Source: Methylobacterium sp. 17Sr1-1
GTDB lineage: Bacteria > Pseudomonadota > Alphaproteobacteria > Rhizobiales > Beijerinckiaceae
DNA length: 64,000 nt
Assembly: GCF_003173775.1 (NCBI RefSeq)
Contig: NZ_CP029552.1
Location: 885,001-949,000 of the forward strand
Direction: 5' to 3'
Positions 27,139 through 36,104 of this stretch are shown piece by piece. The translations under genes were made by a program, and so were the position numbers. The notes under the pieces were generated by a model. It searched no databases. It saw nothing but the letters and a program-made list of their open reading frames with translations, and was not told where the DNA came from. Positions within the stretch are counted from its first letter, which is position 1. Every line of letters starts with the position of its first letter.

Positions 27139-28068
27139 CTAAAACTCCACCCGGTCGCCGCCCTTCAGCGCCAGGATCTCGCGCGCGTCGTCCGGCGTCG
27201 CGACGTCGAGCCCCAGTCCCTCGATGATCTGGCGCACCTTCAGGACCTGCTGCGCATTGGACTCGGCCATCTGGCCCGCCCCGATCCACAGCGAATCCTC
27301 CAGCCCGACCCGGACGTTGCCGCCGAGCGCGATCGCCTGCGCGGCGATGGTCATCTGGTTGCGGCCCGCGCCCAGCACCGACCAGCGGTAATCGTCGCCG
27401 AACAGCCGGTCGGCGGTGCGCTTCATGTGCTGCACGTCCTCCGGATGCTGGCCGATGCCGCCGAGGATGCCGAACACGCTCTGGACGAAGAACGGCGGCT
27501 TGATCACGCCGCGATCGGCGAAGTGGGCGAGCGTGTAGAGATGGCCGATATCGTAGCACTCGACCTCGAACCGGGTGCCGTTCTCGGCGCAGGTCGTGAG
27601 GATGTGCTCGATATCGGCGAAGGTGTTCTTGAAGATCCGATCGCGGGAACCCTCGAGATACGGCTGCTCCCAATCGTGCTGGAAGGTCTTGAACCGCGAC
27701 AGCATCGGGTAGAGGCCGAAATTCATCGACCCCATGTTGAGCGAGGCGACCTCCGGCTTGAAGTGGGCTGCCGGGCCGAGGCGCTCGTCGATGCCCATGG
27801 TCGGGGCGCCGCCGGTGGTGAGGTTCACCACGCAGTTCGAGCGCTGCTTGATCACCTTCAGGAAGGGCTCGAAGGCTTGCGGCGACTGGTCGGGCTTGCC
27901 GGTCTTCGGGTCGCGGGCGTGCAGGTGAACGATCGCGGCGCCGGCCTCCGCCGCGCCGATCGCGGCCTCGGCGATCTCGTCGGGCGTCACCGGCAGGTGC
28001 GGCGACATCGAGGGCGTGTGGATCGCGCCGGTGACGGCGCAGGTGATGACGACTTTCCGCTTGGCCAT
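27139..28068 (-). CDS. beta-keto acid cleavage enzyme (BKACE, DUF849 family)
   Basis: A 309-residue Zn-dependent TIM-barrel enzyme related to 3-keto-5-aminohexanoate cleavage enzyme. It starts KRKVVITCAVTGAIHTPSMS, has the zinc histidines in AIVHLHARDP (about residue 44) and further metal-site residues in FEVECYDIGHL (about residue 165). BKACEs transfer the acetyl end of a beta-keto acid to CoA. Paralogues next to a hydroxyacyl-type dehydrogenase often cleave dehydrocarnitine in carnitine breakdown; here the next gene (28081) is such a dehydrogenase, 12 bases upstream. The actual keto acid is not known. Confidence 0.9.
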   Translation of the reverse strand: MAKRKVVITCAVTGAIHTPSMSPHLPVTPDEIAEAAIGAAEAGAAIVHLHARDPKTGKPDQSPQAFEPFLKVIKQRSNCVVNLTTGGAPTMGIDERLGPAAHFKPEVASLNMGSMNFGLYPMLSRFKTFQHDWEQPYLEGSRDRIFKNTFADIEHILTTCAENGTRFEVECYDIGHLYTLAHFADRGVIKPPFFVQSVFGILGGIGQHPEDVQHMKRTADRLFGDDYRWSVLGAGRNQMTIAAQAIALGGNVRVGLEDSLWIGAGQMAESNAQQVLKVRQIIEGLGLDVATPDDAREILALKGGDRVEF

Positions 28069-28080
28069 GAACATTGCTCC

Positions 28081-29007
28081 TTAGGATTGGGCGCGCTTGT
28101 GCGCCATGAGGGCGGCGAGGCGCGCGTCGCGGCGGCGGCTGCGCTCCGCCGGCGGGGCGGGATCGGGGCCGCCGCCCCAGGCGGCGACGATGCGGGCGGT
28201 GCTCTCGGGCGACCACACCGAGGCGGGGGCAGGATCGGCGGCGAGGCGGCCGTAGAAGCCGCCGTAGCGGGCGGCGTAGTCGGCCACGCCCCCCGGCGCG
28301 TTGAGATCGATGGTGGCGAAGGGCCCGAGGAAGGACCAGCGTAGGCCCAATCCCTCGGCCACCGTCCTGTCGAGGTCGGCCGGGCTCACCACGCCCTCGG
28401 CGACGAGGCGGAAGGCCTCCGAGAGCAGGGCGCCCTGCAGACGGTTGAGCACGAAGCCTTCGACCTCGCGGTTGACCGTCACCGGCGCCTGGCCGGCGGC
28501 CTCGTAGAGGGCGCGGGCGCGCTCCACCACCGCCGGGTCGGTCCAGGGCGCGCCGCAGAGCTCGACCACCGGCACGAGGTGGGGCGGGTTGACCGGGTGG
28601 CCGACGAGGCAGCGGGCGCGCCCCGCGAGGCCTTCGGTGAACAGCGACGCGACGATGGCCGAGGTCGAGGAGGCGAGGATCGTCTCCGGTCCGCACAGGG
28701 CGTCGAGCTCGGAAAAGAGCGCGCGCTTGGCCTCCACCGTCTCGGGGCCGTTCTCCTGCACGAGGTCGGCGCCGGCCACCGCCTCGGCGAGGGTCGGGCA
28801 GGTGCGGATCCGGGCAAGCGCGGCCGGCACGTCGGCGACGAGGCCGTGGGCCTCGAGCTGGCGCAAAGCCGCCTCGATGTGGCCGGGGGCGGCATCGAGC
28901 GCCGCCGGGTGGAGGTCGGTGAGGCGGATTTCGAACCCGGACCGGGCGAAGACCACGGCCCAGGACCGGCCGATCAGCCCGGCCCCGACGACGGCAACTG
29001 TTGGCAT
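28081..29007 (-). CDS. 3-hydroxyacyl-CoA dehydrogenase family protein (carnitine-dehydrogenase/lambda-crystallin-like)
   Basis: A 308-residue NAD-dependent dehydrogenase. The Rossmann motif VVGAGLIGRSWA starts at residue 5; an internal SSTSAI, GHPVNPPHLVPVVE block and a C-terminal helical domain (RLQGALLSEAFRL) follow. The length and PHLVPVVE motif fit the lambda-crystallin/L-carnitine dehydrogenase group more than long fatty-acid enzymes. It is the upstream partner of the BKACE: oxidation of a 3-hydroxy acid to a 3-keto acid, which the BKACE then cleaves (inference). The ATG at 29007 is chosen since an upstream extension lacks homology-like sequence. Confidence 0.85.
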   Translation of the reverse strand: MPTVAVVGAGLIGRSWAVVFARSGFEIRLTDLHPAALDAAPGHIEAALRQLEAHGLVADVPAALARIRTCPTLAEAVAGADLVQENGPETVEAKRALFSELDALCGPETILASSTSAIVASLFTEGLAGRARCLVGHPVNPPHLVPVVELCGAPWTDPAVVERARALYEAAGQAPVTVNREVEGFVLNRLQGALLSEAFRLVAEGVVSPADLDRTVAEGLGLRWSFLGPFATIDLNAPGGVADYAARYGGFYGRLAADPAPASVWSPESTARIVAAWGGGPDPAPPAERSRRRDARLAALMAHKRAQS

Positions 29008-29047
29008 CTGCGACGAATCTCCCTCGCGGCGGATCATAGACAGGAAC

Positions 29048-31573
29048 TCACAGCCACAGCACCTGCCGGCGCAAGCCGAGGTCGTCGCGCAGGGCCTGCG
29101 ACGGGCCGACATGCATCACCCGGCCGCGCTCCAGCGCCACGGTGCGGTCGGAGAGGGCGAGCGCGAGATCGAGGTTGTGGTCGACGATGACGATCGACAC
29201 TTCGCGCCGGAGGGCGTCGAAGGTCTCGAACAGGCTCTCGACCACCGCCGGCGCCAGGCCCTCGAACGGTTCGTCGAGGAGCAGCACCCGCACGTCGCCG
29301 GAGAGCGCGCGGGCCACCGCCACCATCTGCTGCTCGCCGCCCGAGAGGTAATCGGCCGGGGTCCGCCAGCGCTCGCGCAGGCGCGGGAAGTAGGACAGCA
29401 CCCGCTCCTCGTCCCAGTGCACGCCGTTGCCGGTGCGGCGCTTGAGCCGGCCGAGCTCCAGGTTCTCGGCGACGCTCATCCCGGCAAAGAGGCCGCGCCC
29501 CTGCGGCACGTAGCCGATGCCGGCCCGCGCGATCGCCGCCGCCGAGCGGCCGTCGAGGATCTCGTCGCCGAGCGTGATGTGGCCGGCGGCGTGGGGGGCG
29601 AGGCCGGTGATGGTCTTGAGGCAGGTCGACTTGCCGGCGCCGTTGCGGCCGAGCAGGGCCACGATCTCGTGGGCGTGGACGTCGAAGGTGACGCCCGAGA
29701 GGATGTGGCTCTTGCCGTAATAGGTGTCGACGGAGTCGAGCGAGAGCAGCACGCGCGGCTCTGCGGCGCTCGGGCGGATTTTGCCCGCCATCGCGGCGGT
29801 GCCCGATCCGATATAGACCTCCTGCACGCGCGGCGAGGTGCGGGCGTCCTCGACCGTGCCGTCGACCAAGACCGTGCCCTCGTTCATCACCGTCACGGCG
29901 TCGGCGATCTGAAAAACCCGGTCGATGTCGTGCTCGACCATCAGCACCGGCATCTCGGTCGAGACCCGCTTGATGATGTCGCCGATGCGGGTGCGCTCGG
30001 CCGCGGCGAGGCCGGCCAGCGGCTCGTCGAGGAGCAGCACCCGGGGCTTGGTCGCGAGCGCCACCCCCATGTCGAGCAGGCGCTGGCCGCCATAGGAGAG
30101 CGAACCGGCCTCGGCCCGCTCCAGCCCGGCGAGCCCGAGCCAGCGCAGGATCTCCGCGGTCTCGGCCGCGGCCTCCCGGTCGGCGCGGGCGTCGCGCCAG
30201 GGATGGAACCGGCCGGGGCGGCGCCCCTGCACGGCGAGGCGAATGTTGTCCTCGACGGTGAGCGCCGGAAACAGGTTGGTGATCTGGAACGAGCGGCCGA
30301 TGCCGGCCGCGCAGATCCGCTCCGGCGCGAAGCCGGCGATCGAGCGCTCGGCCAGGGTCACGGTGCCGGCATCCGGCCTGTACATTCCGGAGATCAGGTT
30401 GAAGGCGGTGGTCTTGCCGGCGCCATTGGGGCCGATCAGGGCGTGCAGCGTCCGGTCGCGGATCAGGAGGGTGACCCCGTCGACCGCCTTCAGGCCGCCG
30501 AACCGCTTGGCGATGCCGCGGGCCGCGAGGATTACCCCGTCGATCGCGCCGTCCGGCCGCAGGAAGGGCGGCAGGTTCTCCGGCAACCCGGCCCGGCGGC
30601 CGGCCATGGCGGCCTCCTCGGTGGCGGGCGGGCGCAGCATCCGGTAGAGCCGCCGGCCGATGCCGACGAGCCCGTCGGGCGAGAACAGGATGAAGCCGAC
30701 GAACAGGAGGCCGAACCAGAACAGCCAGTTCGCGGTCCAGATCGACAGCATCTCGCGGAACAGGATGAAGAACAGGGCCCCGATCGCCGGCCCGGCGAGG
30801 CCGCGCATCCCGCCGATCACCACCATGGCGAGCAACTCGCCCGAAAAGGCGGAGCCGAGGGGCTCGGCCGAGGCGAAGCGGTGGGTGAAGACGCTCAACA
30901 CGCCGGCGAGTCCCGTCACGGTGGCCGAGACCGTGAAGGCGAGGAGCTTGTAGCGGTTGGTCGGGTAGCCGAGGAAGCGCGCCCGCTGCTCGTTCTCGCG
31001 GATCGCCTCCAGCACCGTGCCGACCGGGGACCGGCGGAAGCGCGCGAGCCCGTAGGCGACCGCGAAGCCGACGAGCGCCACGAGCCCATACCAGGTCCAG
31101 GCCGCATCGAGGTCGAGCCCGAGGAGCCCTGTTCGCTCGACGCCGCCATAGCCGCTCTCGCCGCCGGTGAGCGCCGTCCAGCGGAAGGCGATTGTGAAGG
31201 AGAGGGCCGACAAGGCCAGCGTCAGGAGCGAGAAATAGACGCCGCGCCGGCGCAGGATCAGCAGGCCGAGGAGCAGGGACGCCACAGCCACGACGACGAG
31301 GGCGAACAGGACCGGGGGCAGCAGCGTGCCGGGAAAGAACGTCCGCTGGCCGATCGCCGCCGCGTAGGCGCCGAGCCCGAAGAAGGCGCCGTGGCCGAAG
31401 GAGACGAGCCCGGTCTGTCCGACCAGGATGTTGAGGCCGAGGCAGGCCACCGCGAACACCACCACGTCGGTGGCCGAGGTGAGGGTGAGGCCGAGGGCCT
31501 GCAGGCAGAGGGGCAGGGCCACGAGGGCGGCGGCGAGGAGCGGCAGGGTGAGACGGTCGCTGCGGTCGGTCAT
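29048..31573 (-). CDS. LivM-LivG-LivF triple fusion ABC transporter protein
   Basis: An 841-residue polypeptide joining all three inner-membrane/cytoplasmic parts of a Liv transporter. LivM-type permease spans run to about residue 310, then a linker, then a LivG ATPase (Walker A GPNGAGKTT about 381-389, signature LSYGGQR, Walker B VLLLDEPLAGL), then a LivF ATPase (Walker A GRNGAGKST about 642-650, signature LSGGEQQ, Walker B VLLLDEPFEGL). All motifs are intact and no frameshift is visible. An in-frame GTG at 31582 overlaps the upstream livH stop (GTGA) and could be the real start, adding three residues. Its partner is the LivH-type permease at 31579 and probably the binding protein at 32741. 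Confidence 0.92.
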   Translation of the reverse strand: MTDRSDRLTLPLLAAALVALPLCLQALGLTLTSATDVVVFAVACLGLNILVGQTGLVSFGHGAFFGLGAYAAAIGQRTFFPGTLLPPVLFALVVVAVASLLLGLLILRRRGVYFSLLTLALSALSFTIAFRWTALTGGESGYGGVERTGLLGLDLDAAWTWYGLVALVGFAVAYGLARFRRSPVGTVLEAIRENEQRARFLGYPTNRYKLLAFTVSATVTGLAGVLSVFTHRFASAEPLGSAFSGELLAMVVIGGMRGLAGPAIGALFFILFREMLSIWTANWLFWFGLLFVGFILFSPDGLVGIGRRLYRMLRPPATEEAAMAGRRAGLPENLPPFLRPDGAIDGVILAARGIAKRFGGLKAVDGVTLLIRDRTLHALIGPNGAGKTTAFNLISGMYRPDAGTVTLAERSIAGFAPERICAAGIGRSFQITNLFPALTVEDNIRLAVQGRRPGRFHPWRDARADREAAAETAEILRWLGLAGLERAEAGSLSYGGQRLLDMGVALATKPRVLLLDEPLAGLAAAERTRIGDIIKRVSTEMPVLMVEHDIDRVFQIADAVTVMNEGTVLVDGTVEDARTSPRVQEVYIGSGTAAMAGKIRPSAAEPRVLLSLDSVDTYYGKSHILSGVTFDVHAHEIVALLGRNGAGKSTCLKTITGLAPHAAGHITLGDEILDGRSAAAIARAGIGYVPQGRGLFAGMSVAENLELGRLKRRTGNGVHWDEERVLSYFPRLRERWRTPADYLSGGEQQMVAVARALSGDVRVLLLDEPFEGLAPAVVESLFETFDALRREVSIVIVDHNLDLALALSDRTVALERGRVMHVGPSQALRDDLGLRRQVLWL

Positions 31574-31578
31574 CGTCG

Positions 31579-32457
31579 TCACTCGAACCGCAGGATGCGC
31601 TCGCCGAGCAGGCCGCGGGGCCGCACGAGCAGGATGAAAGCCATCAGGGCGTAGATCGCGGCCTCGGCGAAGCCCGGATAGACCAGCACCATCAGGCCGC
31701 GCACGACGCCGACGATGAGGGCCGCGAGCACGACGCCCCAGAACGAGCCGAGCCCGCCGATCACCACCACCACGAAGGCGCCGGTGAGCACCTCCGCGCC
31801 CATCGCCGGGTGCACGCCGGAGATCGGCGCCAGCATCACCCCGGCGAGCGCCGCGAGGCCGACGCTGAGCCCCACCACGGTCGCCATGTAGGGCTTGAGC
31901 GAGATGCCGAGCGCCGCGACCATGTCGGGATTCTGGACGCCGGCCCGGACCACCCGCCCGAAGGTGGTGCGCTGGAGCAGGACCCAGACGCCGGCCACCG
32001 CGACGACCACCGCCGCCAGGATGGTGAGCCGGTAGCGCGACAGCACGAAATCGCCGACGAAGATCTGGCCGCGCAGGGCCTGCGGGATCGCGTAGGGCAG
32101 GGGCGGCGCGCCGAAGACCATCCGCAGGGCCTGCTCGGCCACCATGGCGAGGCCGAAGGTGAGGAGCAGCGAGAGGATCGGGTCGGCGCGGTAGAACCGC
32201 CGAAAGAGGAACCGCTCGACCAGGAGGCCAATCACCGCGACGAGGACGGGCGCCGCGACGATGGAGCCGCCGAAGCCGAGGTGAGGGGAGAGCACGATCG
32301 TCAGGTAGGCGCCGATCGCGTAGAACGCGCCGTGGGCCAGGTTGACGATACCCCCTAAGCTGAAGATCAGCGACAGGCCGAGCGCGATCAGGAGGTAGAT
32401 CGCGCCGAGGAAGAGGCCGTTGACGACCTGCTCGACGGCGAGGGTGAGGAGGAGCAC
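31579..32457 (-). CDS. livH: branched-chain amino acid-type ABC transporter permease LivH, second system
   Basis: A 292-residue permease. NGLFLGAIYLLIALGLSLIF near the N-terminus, GIVNLAHGAFYAIGAY, and IGGLGSFWGVVLAALIVG near residue 230 define LivH. No ATG fits; the GTG at 32457 has AAGGA seven bases upstream and gives the family length. It probably forms a heterodimer with the permease part of the triple fusion downstream. Confidence 0.88.
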   Translation of the reverse strand: MLLLTLAVEQVVNGLFLGAIYLLIALGLSLIFSLGGIVNLAHGAFYAIGAYLTIVLSPHLGFGGSIVAAPVLVAVIGLLVERFLFRRFYRADPILSLLLTFGLAMVAEQALRMVFGAPPLPYAIPQALRGQIFVGDFVLSRYRLTILAAVVVAVAGVWVLLQRTTFGRVVRAGVQNPDMVAALGISLKPYMATVVGLSVGLAALAGVMLAPISGVHPAMGAEVLTGAFVVVVIGGLGSFWGVVLAALIVGVVRGLMVLVYPGFAEAAIYALMAFILLVRPRGLLGERILRFE

Positions 32458-32536
32458 GATCGCTTCCTTCAGAATTTCGCGAATATCAGTCCGGTTGCAG
32501 CGCTTCGACTTTGTCCGACAAGTAAAGCGCGGGATC

Positions 32537-32699
32537 CCCTCTCCCGTATGGGAGAGGGGTAGGGGTGAGGGTGACACGCTTCAGTGTGAAGCTCAGACCG
32601 TCGTGCTGGCAGCTCAACGTCCGGAGACTTATCCGGAAGCGTGTCACCCTCACGCGGGATCTTCGATCCCCACGGCCCCTCTCCCACACGGGAGAGGGG
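32537..32699. repeat. inverted-repeat element, third type
   Basis: Two inverted pairs: CCCTCTCCCGTATGGGAGAGGG near the left end (itself a hairpin, 32537-32558) matched by a similar hairpin at 32677-32698, and 18-base arms GTGAGGGTGACACGCTTC (32565-32582) with its exact complement (32636-32653). No coding potential. It separates the binding-protein gene from livH in the second Liv locus. Confidence 0.75.
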
Positions 32700-32740
32700 A
32701 GGCGCGCCTTATCTTGGCAGTGTCGGAGCGTCGGCGACGG

Positions 32741-34006
32741 CTACCCTTCCAGCTTGCACGCCGCCTCCTCCGCCGTCGGCGCCAGCACCTCCATGTCCTC
32801 GTTCGGAGCGGGAATCGCCGGGGTCGAGGTGAACAGGTCCCACTTGTCCTTGACCTTGTCGGCGGGAAGCGCCGTGATCGCGTACATCTCGCTGATGAGC
32901 TGGTGGTCGCGGGCGCGGAAATAGCCGGGCCGCGGCTTCTGCACGTCGAACTTCGCGCCGCCCTCGAGATACGAGACCAGCTTCGGCCCCTCGGTGGACT
33001 TGGTGTCCGCCATCGCCTTGGCGACGATCTTGACCGCGTTGTAGTCGCCCCAGGCCTGGTTCTCCGGCGGCTTGCCGTACTTCTTGGTGAAGGCGACGAC
33101 GAAGGCCTTGGCCGACGGCGTGTCGACCTTGTGGTGCCACAGGCACGGCCAGGTGCCGGCGAAGTTGCCGGGGCCGGCGCCCCAGGCGAGCGCGGTGTCG
33201 AAGCCGAAGCCGGCGACCGGGAAGGGCAGGCCGTACTCGGCGTATTGCTTGAGGAAGTTGGTGATCTGGTTGCCGGCGAGGTTCGAGATCACGAGGTCGG
33301 GCTTCGCCTGCCGGATCTTGATGAGGTAGGCCGAGAAGTCGGTCGCGTCGGTCGGGACCAATTCGTCGGCGGCGAAGGTGCCGCCTTGGCCCTGCATGAA
33401 CCCCTTGGCGACCCGCAGCAGGTCGTGACCGAAGGCGTAATCGGCGGTGAGCGAGTACCAGCGCTTGCCCTTGACGAGCCCGCCCTCGGTCAGCGAGCGG
33501 CCGACCGCCTTGACGTACATCGAGTTGGCGCCCTCGACGTGGAACATGTAGCGCTTGCAATCCTGCCCGCGCAACGCATCCGAATTGGCGCCGGTATTGA
33601 GGAAGATGGTCTTGCCCCGCTGCGCCACCTGGCCGATGGCGAGCGCCGAGGCGGACGAGATCTCGCCGACGATCGCCGCCACCTTGTCGCGCTCGACGTA
33701 GCGCTCGGCCTTGCTCGACGCGGTCTGCGGGTTGACCGAATCCTCGGTCAGGAGCTCGACCTTGCGGCCGTCGATGCCGCCGGCGGCGTTGATCTCCTCG
33801 GCGGCGAGCTGGGCCGCCATCACGGCGTACTCGCCGAGCGGCCCGAGGAAGCCGGTGCGCGGCGTGAGATGGCCGATGCGGATCGGCTGCCCGCTCTGGG
33901 CCCGCACGAGGCCCGGCATGGCGAGCGCGGCGCCGGCCGCGAGGCCGCCCTGCAGGAGGTGACGGCGCGTGTGGAGGTGGCGCGTGGGAATGGAGCCCTG
34001 CGTCAT
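32741..34006 (-). CDS. branched-chain amino acid-type ABC transporter binding protein, second system
   Basis: A 421-residue Peripla_BP_6 protein. The signal peptide contains TRRHLLQGGLAAGAALAMPGLVRAQ, with an RR motif suggesting Tat export. The mature domain has RIGHLTPRTGFLGPLGEY, NAAGGIDGRKVELL and a ligand-loop SSASALAIGQ. It is upstream of the livH and fusion genes with a 283-base gap taken up by the repeat at 32537. Ligand unknown, but the divergent GntR regulator and SDR gene suggest a carbon source. Confidence 0.88.
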   Translation of the reverse strand: MTQGSIPTRHLHTRRHLLQGGLAAGAALAMPGLVRAQSGQPIRIGHLTPRTGFLGPLGEYAVMAAQLAAEEINAAGGIDGRKVELLTEDSVNPQTASSKAERYVERDKVAAIVGEISSASALAIGQVAQRGKTIFLNTGANSDALRGQDCKRYMFHVEGANSMYVKAVGRSLTEGGLVKGKRWYSLTADYAFGHDLLRVAKGFMQGQGGTFAADELVPTDATDFSAYLIKIRQAKPDLVISNLAGNQITNFLKQYAEYGLPFPVAGFGFDTALAWGAGPGNFAGTWPCLWHHKVDTPSAKAFVVAFTKKYGKPPENQAWGDYNAVKIVAKAMADTKSTEGPKLVSYLEGGAKFDVQKPRPGYFRARDHQLISEMYAITALPADKVKDKWDLFTSTPAIPAPNEDMEVLAPTAEEAACKLEG

Positions 34007-34057
34007 GGTGCGTGTCCTACCCGGGATCGCATCACGGTCGTTCGGGTTGCCGTGATC

Positions 34058-34067
34058 TGTGATCACA
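34058..34067. promoter_or_regulatory. candidate GntR operator
   Basis: Perfect palindrome TGTGATCACA in the 146-base divergent gap between the binding-protein gene (starts 34006, minus) and the GntR gene (34153, plus). An adjacent GTGATC at 34052-34057 lengthens the site. Position suits an operator for both. Confidence 0.4.
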
Positions 34068-34152
34068 CTTAGGCTGGCACCAAACGGCGCGCCTGTCGAG
34101 ACGGGAAACCGTCCGCGCGACGCCGCGAGGGGAACGCACGGGGGAGGTCCGC

Positions 34153-34881
34153 TTGGAACGGCGGGACTTGCATGGAGGGGAGGCGCGCGAGCGCCCCGAC
34201 CCGGACGGCGTCGCGCCGCCGGCGCGGATCACCCTCGGCACGCAGGTCTACGACGCCCTGCGCGACCTGCTGATTGCAGGCGAACTGGCGCCCGGCGAGC
34301 GGCTGTCCCTGCGCACGGTCGCGGAGCGCCTCGGCACCTCGATGATGCCGGCCCGCGAGGCGGTGTCGCGGCTCGTCGCCGACGAGGCGCTGGAGGTGCT
34401 GCCGAACCGGGCGGTGCGGGTGCCGGTCATCACGCTGCAAAAATTCCGCGAGCTGACCCGGGTGCGCATCGCCGTCGAGGGCTTCGCGGCGGCGGAGGCC
34501 GCGCGGGCGGTGAGCGCCCGCGACCTCGCGGCGATCGCTGAGCACGATGCGGCGTTCCGGCACGAGGTGCTGTCGCCGACGCCCGACCTGGAGCGGGCGA
34601 TGCGGGCCAACCGCGACCTGCATTTCGCGGTCTACGAGGCCGCCGGCCTGCCCTCGCTCATCGCGATCATCGAGGGGCTGTGGCTGCGCATCGGCCCGGT
34701 GCTCAACCTCGACATGCGCTCCTCGCCCCGCCGCCTCGCCGAGGGCGGGGCGCAGGCGCACCACGCGGCCCTCGTGGCGGCGCTCGCCGCCGGCGATGCC
34801 GAGAGTGCCCGCGCGGCGCTCAGTGCCGACATCGCCGGCAGCGCCGGCTTCATCGAGACCACCGGGCGCCTCGCGCCCTGA
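34153..34881 (+). CDS. GntR-family transcriptional regulator, FCD (FadR) subfamily
   Basis: A 242-residue regulator. The winged helix occupies about residues 28-95 (TLGTQVYDALRDLLIAGELAPGERLS, then AERLGTSMMPAREAVSRL, given in two parts), followed by an all-helical FCD ligand domain with metal-type residues in NRDLHFAVYEAAG near residue 155 and AHHAALVAALAAGD near residue 197. A TTG start at 34153 has GGGGAGG five bases upstream. It lies 14 bases before the SDR gene and divergent from the second Liv system, which it likely represses until the substrate is present (inference). Confidence 0.88.
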   Translation: MERRDLHGGEARERPDPDGVAPPARITLGTQVYDALRDLLIAGELAPGERLSLRTVAERLGTSMMPAREAVSRLVADEALEVLPNRAVRVPVITLQKFRELTRVRIAVEGFAAAEAARAVSARDLAAIAEHDAAFRHEVLSPTPDLERAMRANRDLHFAVYEAAGLPSLIAIIEGLWLRIGPVLNLDMRSSPRRLAEGGAQAHHAALVAALAAGDAESARAALSADIAGSAGFIETTGRLAP

Positions 34882-34895
34882 ACAGGGAGGATACC

Positions 34896-35663
34896 ATGGA
34901 CATGGGTTTGAGCGGCCTGAAGGTGCTGGTCACCGCGGGCGCCGCCGGCATCGGGCTCGAAGTGGCGCAGGCCTTCGTGGAGGAGGGCGCGCGGGTCCAT
35001 GTCTGCGACGTCGACCGCGAGGCGCTGGCGGCGCTGCCCGCCGGCCTCACCGGCACCTACGCCGACGTCGCCTCGCGCGACGACGTCGCCCGGCTGTTCG
35101 CGGAGGCCGACACCGCGCTCGGCGGGCTCGACTGCCTCGTCAACAATGCCGGCATCGCCGGGCCGACGGGCCGCGTCGAGGAGATCAACCCGGAGGACTG
35201 GGATCGCACCCTCGACATCTGCATCACCGGGCAGTTCAACTGCGTGCGCCTGGCGGTACCGTCCCTCCGCAAGAGCGCCAACCCGTCGATCGTCAACCTG
35301 TCCTCGGTGGCCGGCCATTTCGGCTTCCCGCTGCGCACGCCCTACGCGGCGGCGAAATGGGCCGTGATCGGCTTCACCAAGTCGCTGTCGCGGGAGCTCG
35401 GGCCGGACGGCGTCCGGGTCAACGCGGTGCTGCCGGGCATCGTCGCCGGCGACCGCCAGCGCCGGGTGCTGGAGGCCAAGGCGCAGCAGCGCGGAATCAG
35501 CTTCTCCGAGATGGAGCAGGCGGCCTTCGCGGCGGCCTCGATCAAGGACTACGTCACCGCGCGCCAGATCGCCGACCAGATCCTGTTCCTGGCCTCTGTG
35601 CGGGGCAAGACCATCTCGGGTCAGGCCTTGGCGGTGGATGGCGACCTGCAGATGCTGACGTAG
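34896..35663 (+). CDS. SDR family NAD(P)-dependent oxidoreductase
   Basis: A 255-residue classical short-chain dehydrogenase. Cofactor motif TAGAAGIG at about residues 13-20, acidic residue D in CDVDREAL (NAD preference), NNAG at about 86, and catalytic Tyr/Lys in YAAAKWA at about 150. The C-terminus SGQALAVDGDLQML is typical. GGGAGG precedes the ATG. Cotranscribed with the GntR gene, so it is probably part of the same catabolic unit. Confidence 0.9.
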   Translation: MDMGLSGLKVLVTAGAAGIGLEVAQAFVEEGARVHVCDVDREALAALPAGLTGTYADVASRDDVARLFAEADTALGGLDCLVNNAGIAGPTGRVEEINPEDWDRTLDICITGQFNCVRLAVPSLRKSANPSIVNLSSVAGHFGFPLRTPYAAAKWAVIGFTKSLSRELGPDGVRVNAVLPGIVAGDRQRRVLEAKAQQRGISFSEMEQAAFAAASIKDYVTARQIADQILFLASVRGKTISGQALAVDGDLQMLT

Positions 35664-35736
35664 TCGAAGGCGCGCACCAGGAGCGACTCAACCGGGAGCG
35701 GGGCCAAGGCCGGAATTTGCCTCCTCCCACTCGCGA

Positions 35737-35858
35737 CCTCATCCTGAGGTGCCGGCCGATCCAAGGTCGGTTGGTCTCGAAGGAGGGCTCCAGAGAGCGC
35801 CGAGACTTCTGGAGCCCTCCTTCGAGGCTGCTGCAAGCAGCAGCACCTCAGGATGAGG
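35737..35858. repeat. palindromic repeat related to 19548-19670
   Basis: Outer arms CCTCATCCTGAGGTGC (35737-35752) and its complement (35843-35858), inner arms TCGAAGGAGGGCTCCAGA (35777-35794) and its complement (35808-35825). Arms share sequence with the 19548 element but the sequence between outer and inner arms differs on each side. Confidence 0.8.
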
Positions 35859-35896
35859 CCGTGGGTGGGAGACGCCGTCGACTCACCGCCACCGGA

Positions 35897-36019
35897 TCAG
35901 GGCAGCCACCGCGCCAGGAATCCGCCCACTGCCACGGCGAACACCGCCCACGGCCCGACGACCAGCCAGATCGGGTGCGGCCCGGCCTCGTCCCTCGTCT
36001 TTACTTCGTTCAGGATCAT
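35897..36019 (-). CDS. small single-span membrane protein
   Basis: A 40-residue reading frame, MILNEVKTRDEAGPHPIW followed by a hydrophobic helix (about residues 19-36, VVGPWAVFAVAVGGFLA) ending RWLP. Codon use is like the neighbours. The upstream G-rich stretch is a weak ribosome site. It lies between the repeat at 35737 and the rarD-like gene. No family recognised. Confidence 0.4.
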   Translation of the reverse strand: MILNEVKTRDEAGPHPIWLVVGPWAVFAVAVGGFLARWLP

Positions 36020-36104
36020 CGCCGCCCCCGCCGATTCGTCGCGTGAGGCGAGAAAGCCCGGCGATTGTGGTTGGACGGGGGAAGCTTGACCGGTGGAGCT
36101 TGCG

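Noticed and set aside
28589..31654. 1021-codon plus-strand open frame
   Set aside because: Shadow of the Liv triple fusion and dehydrogenase on the opposite strand.
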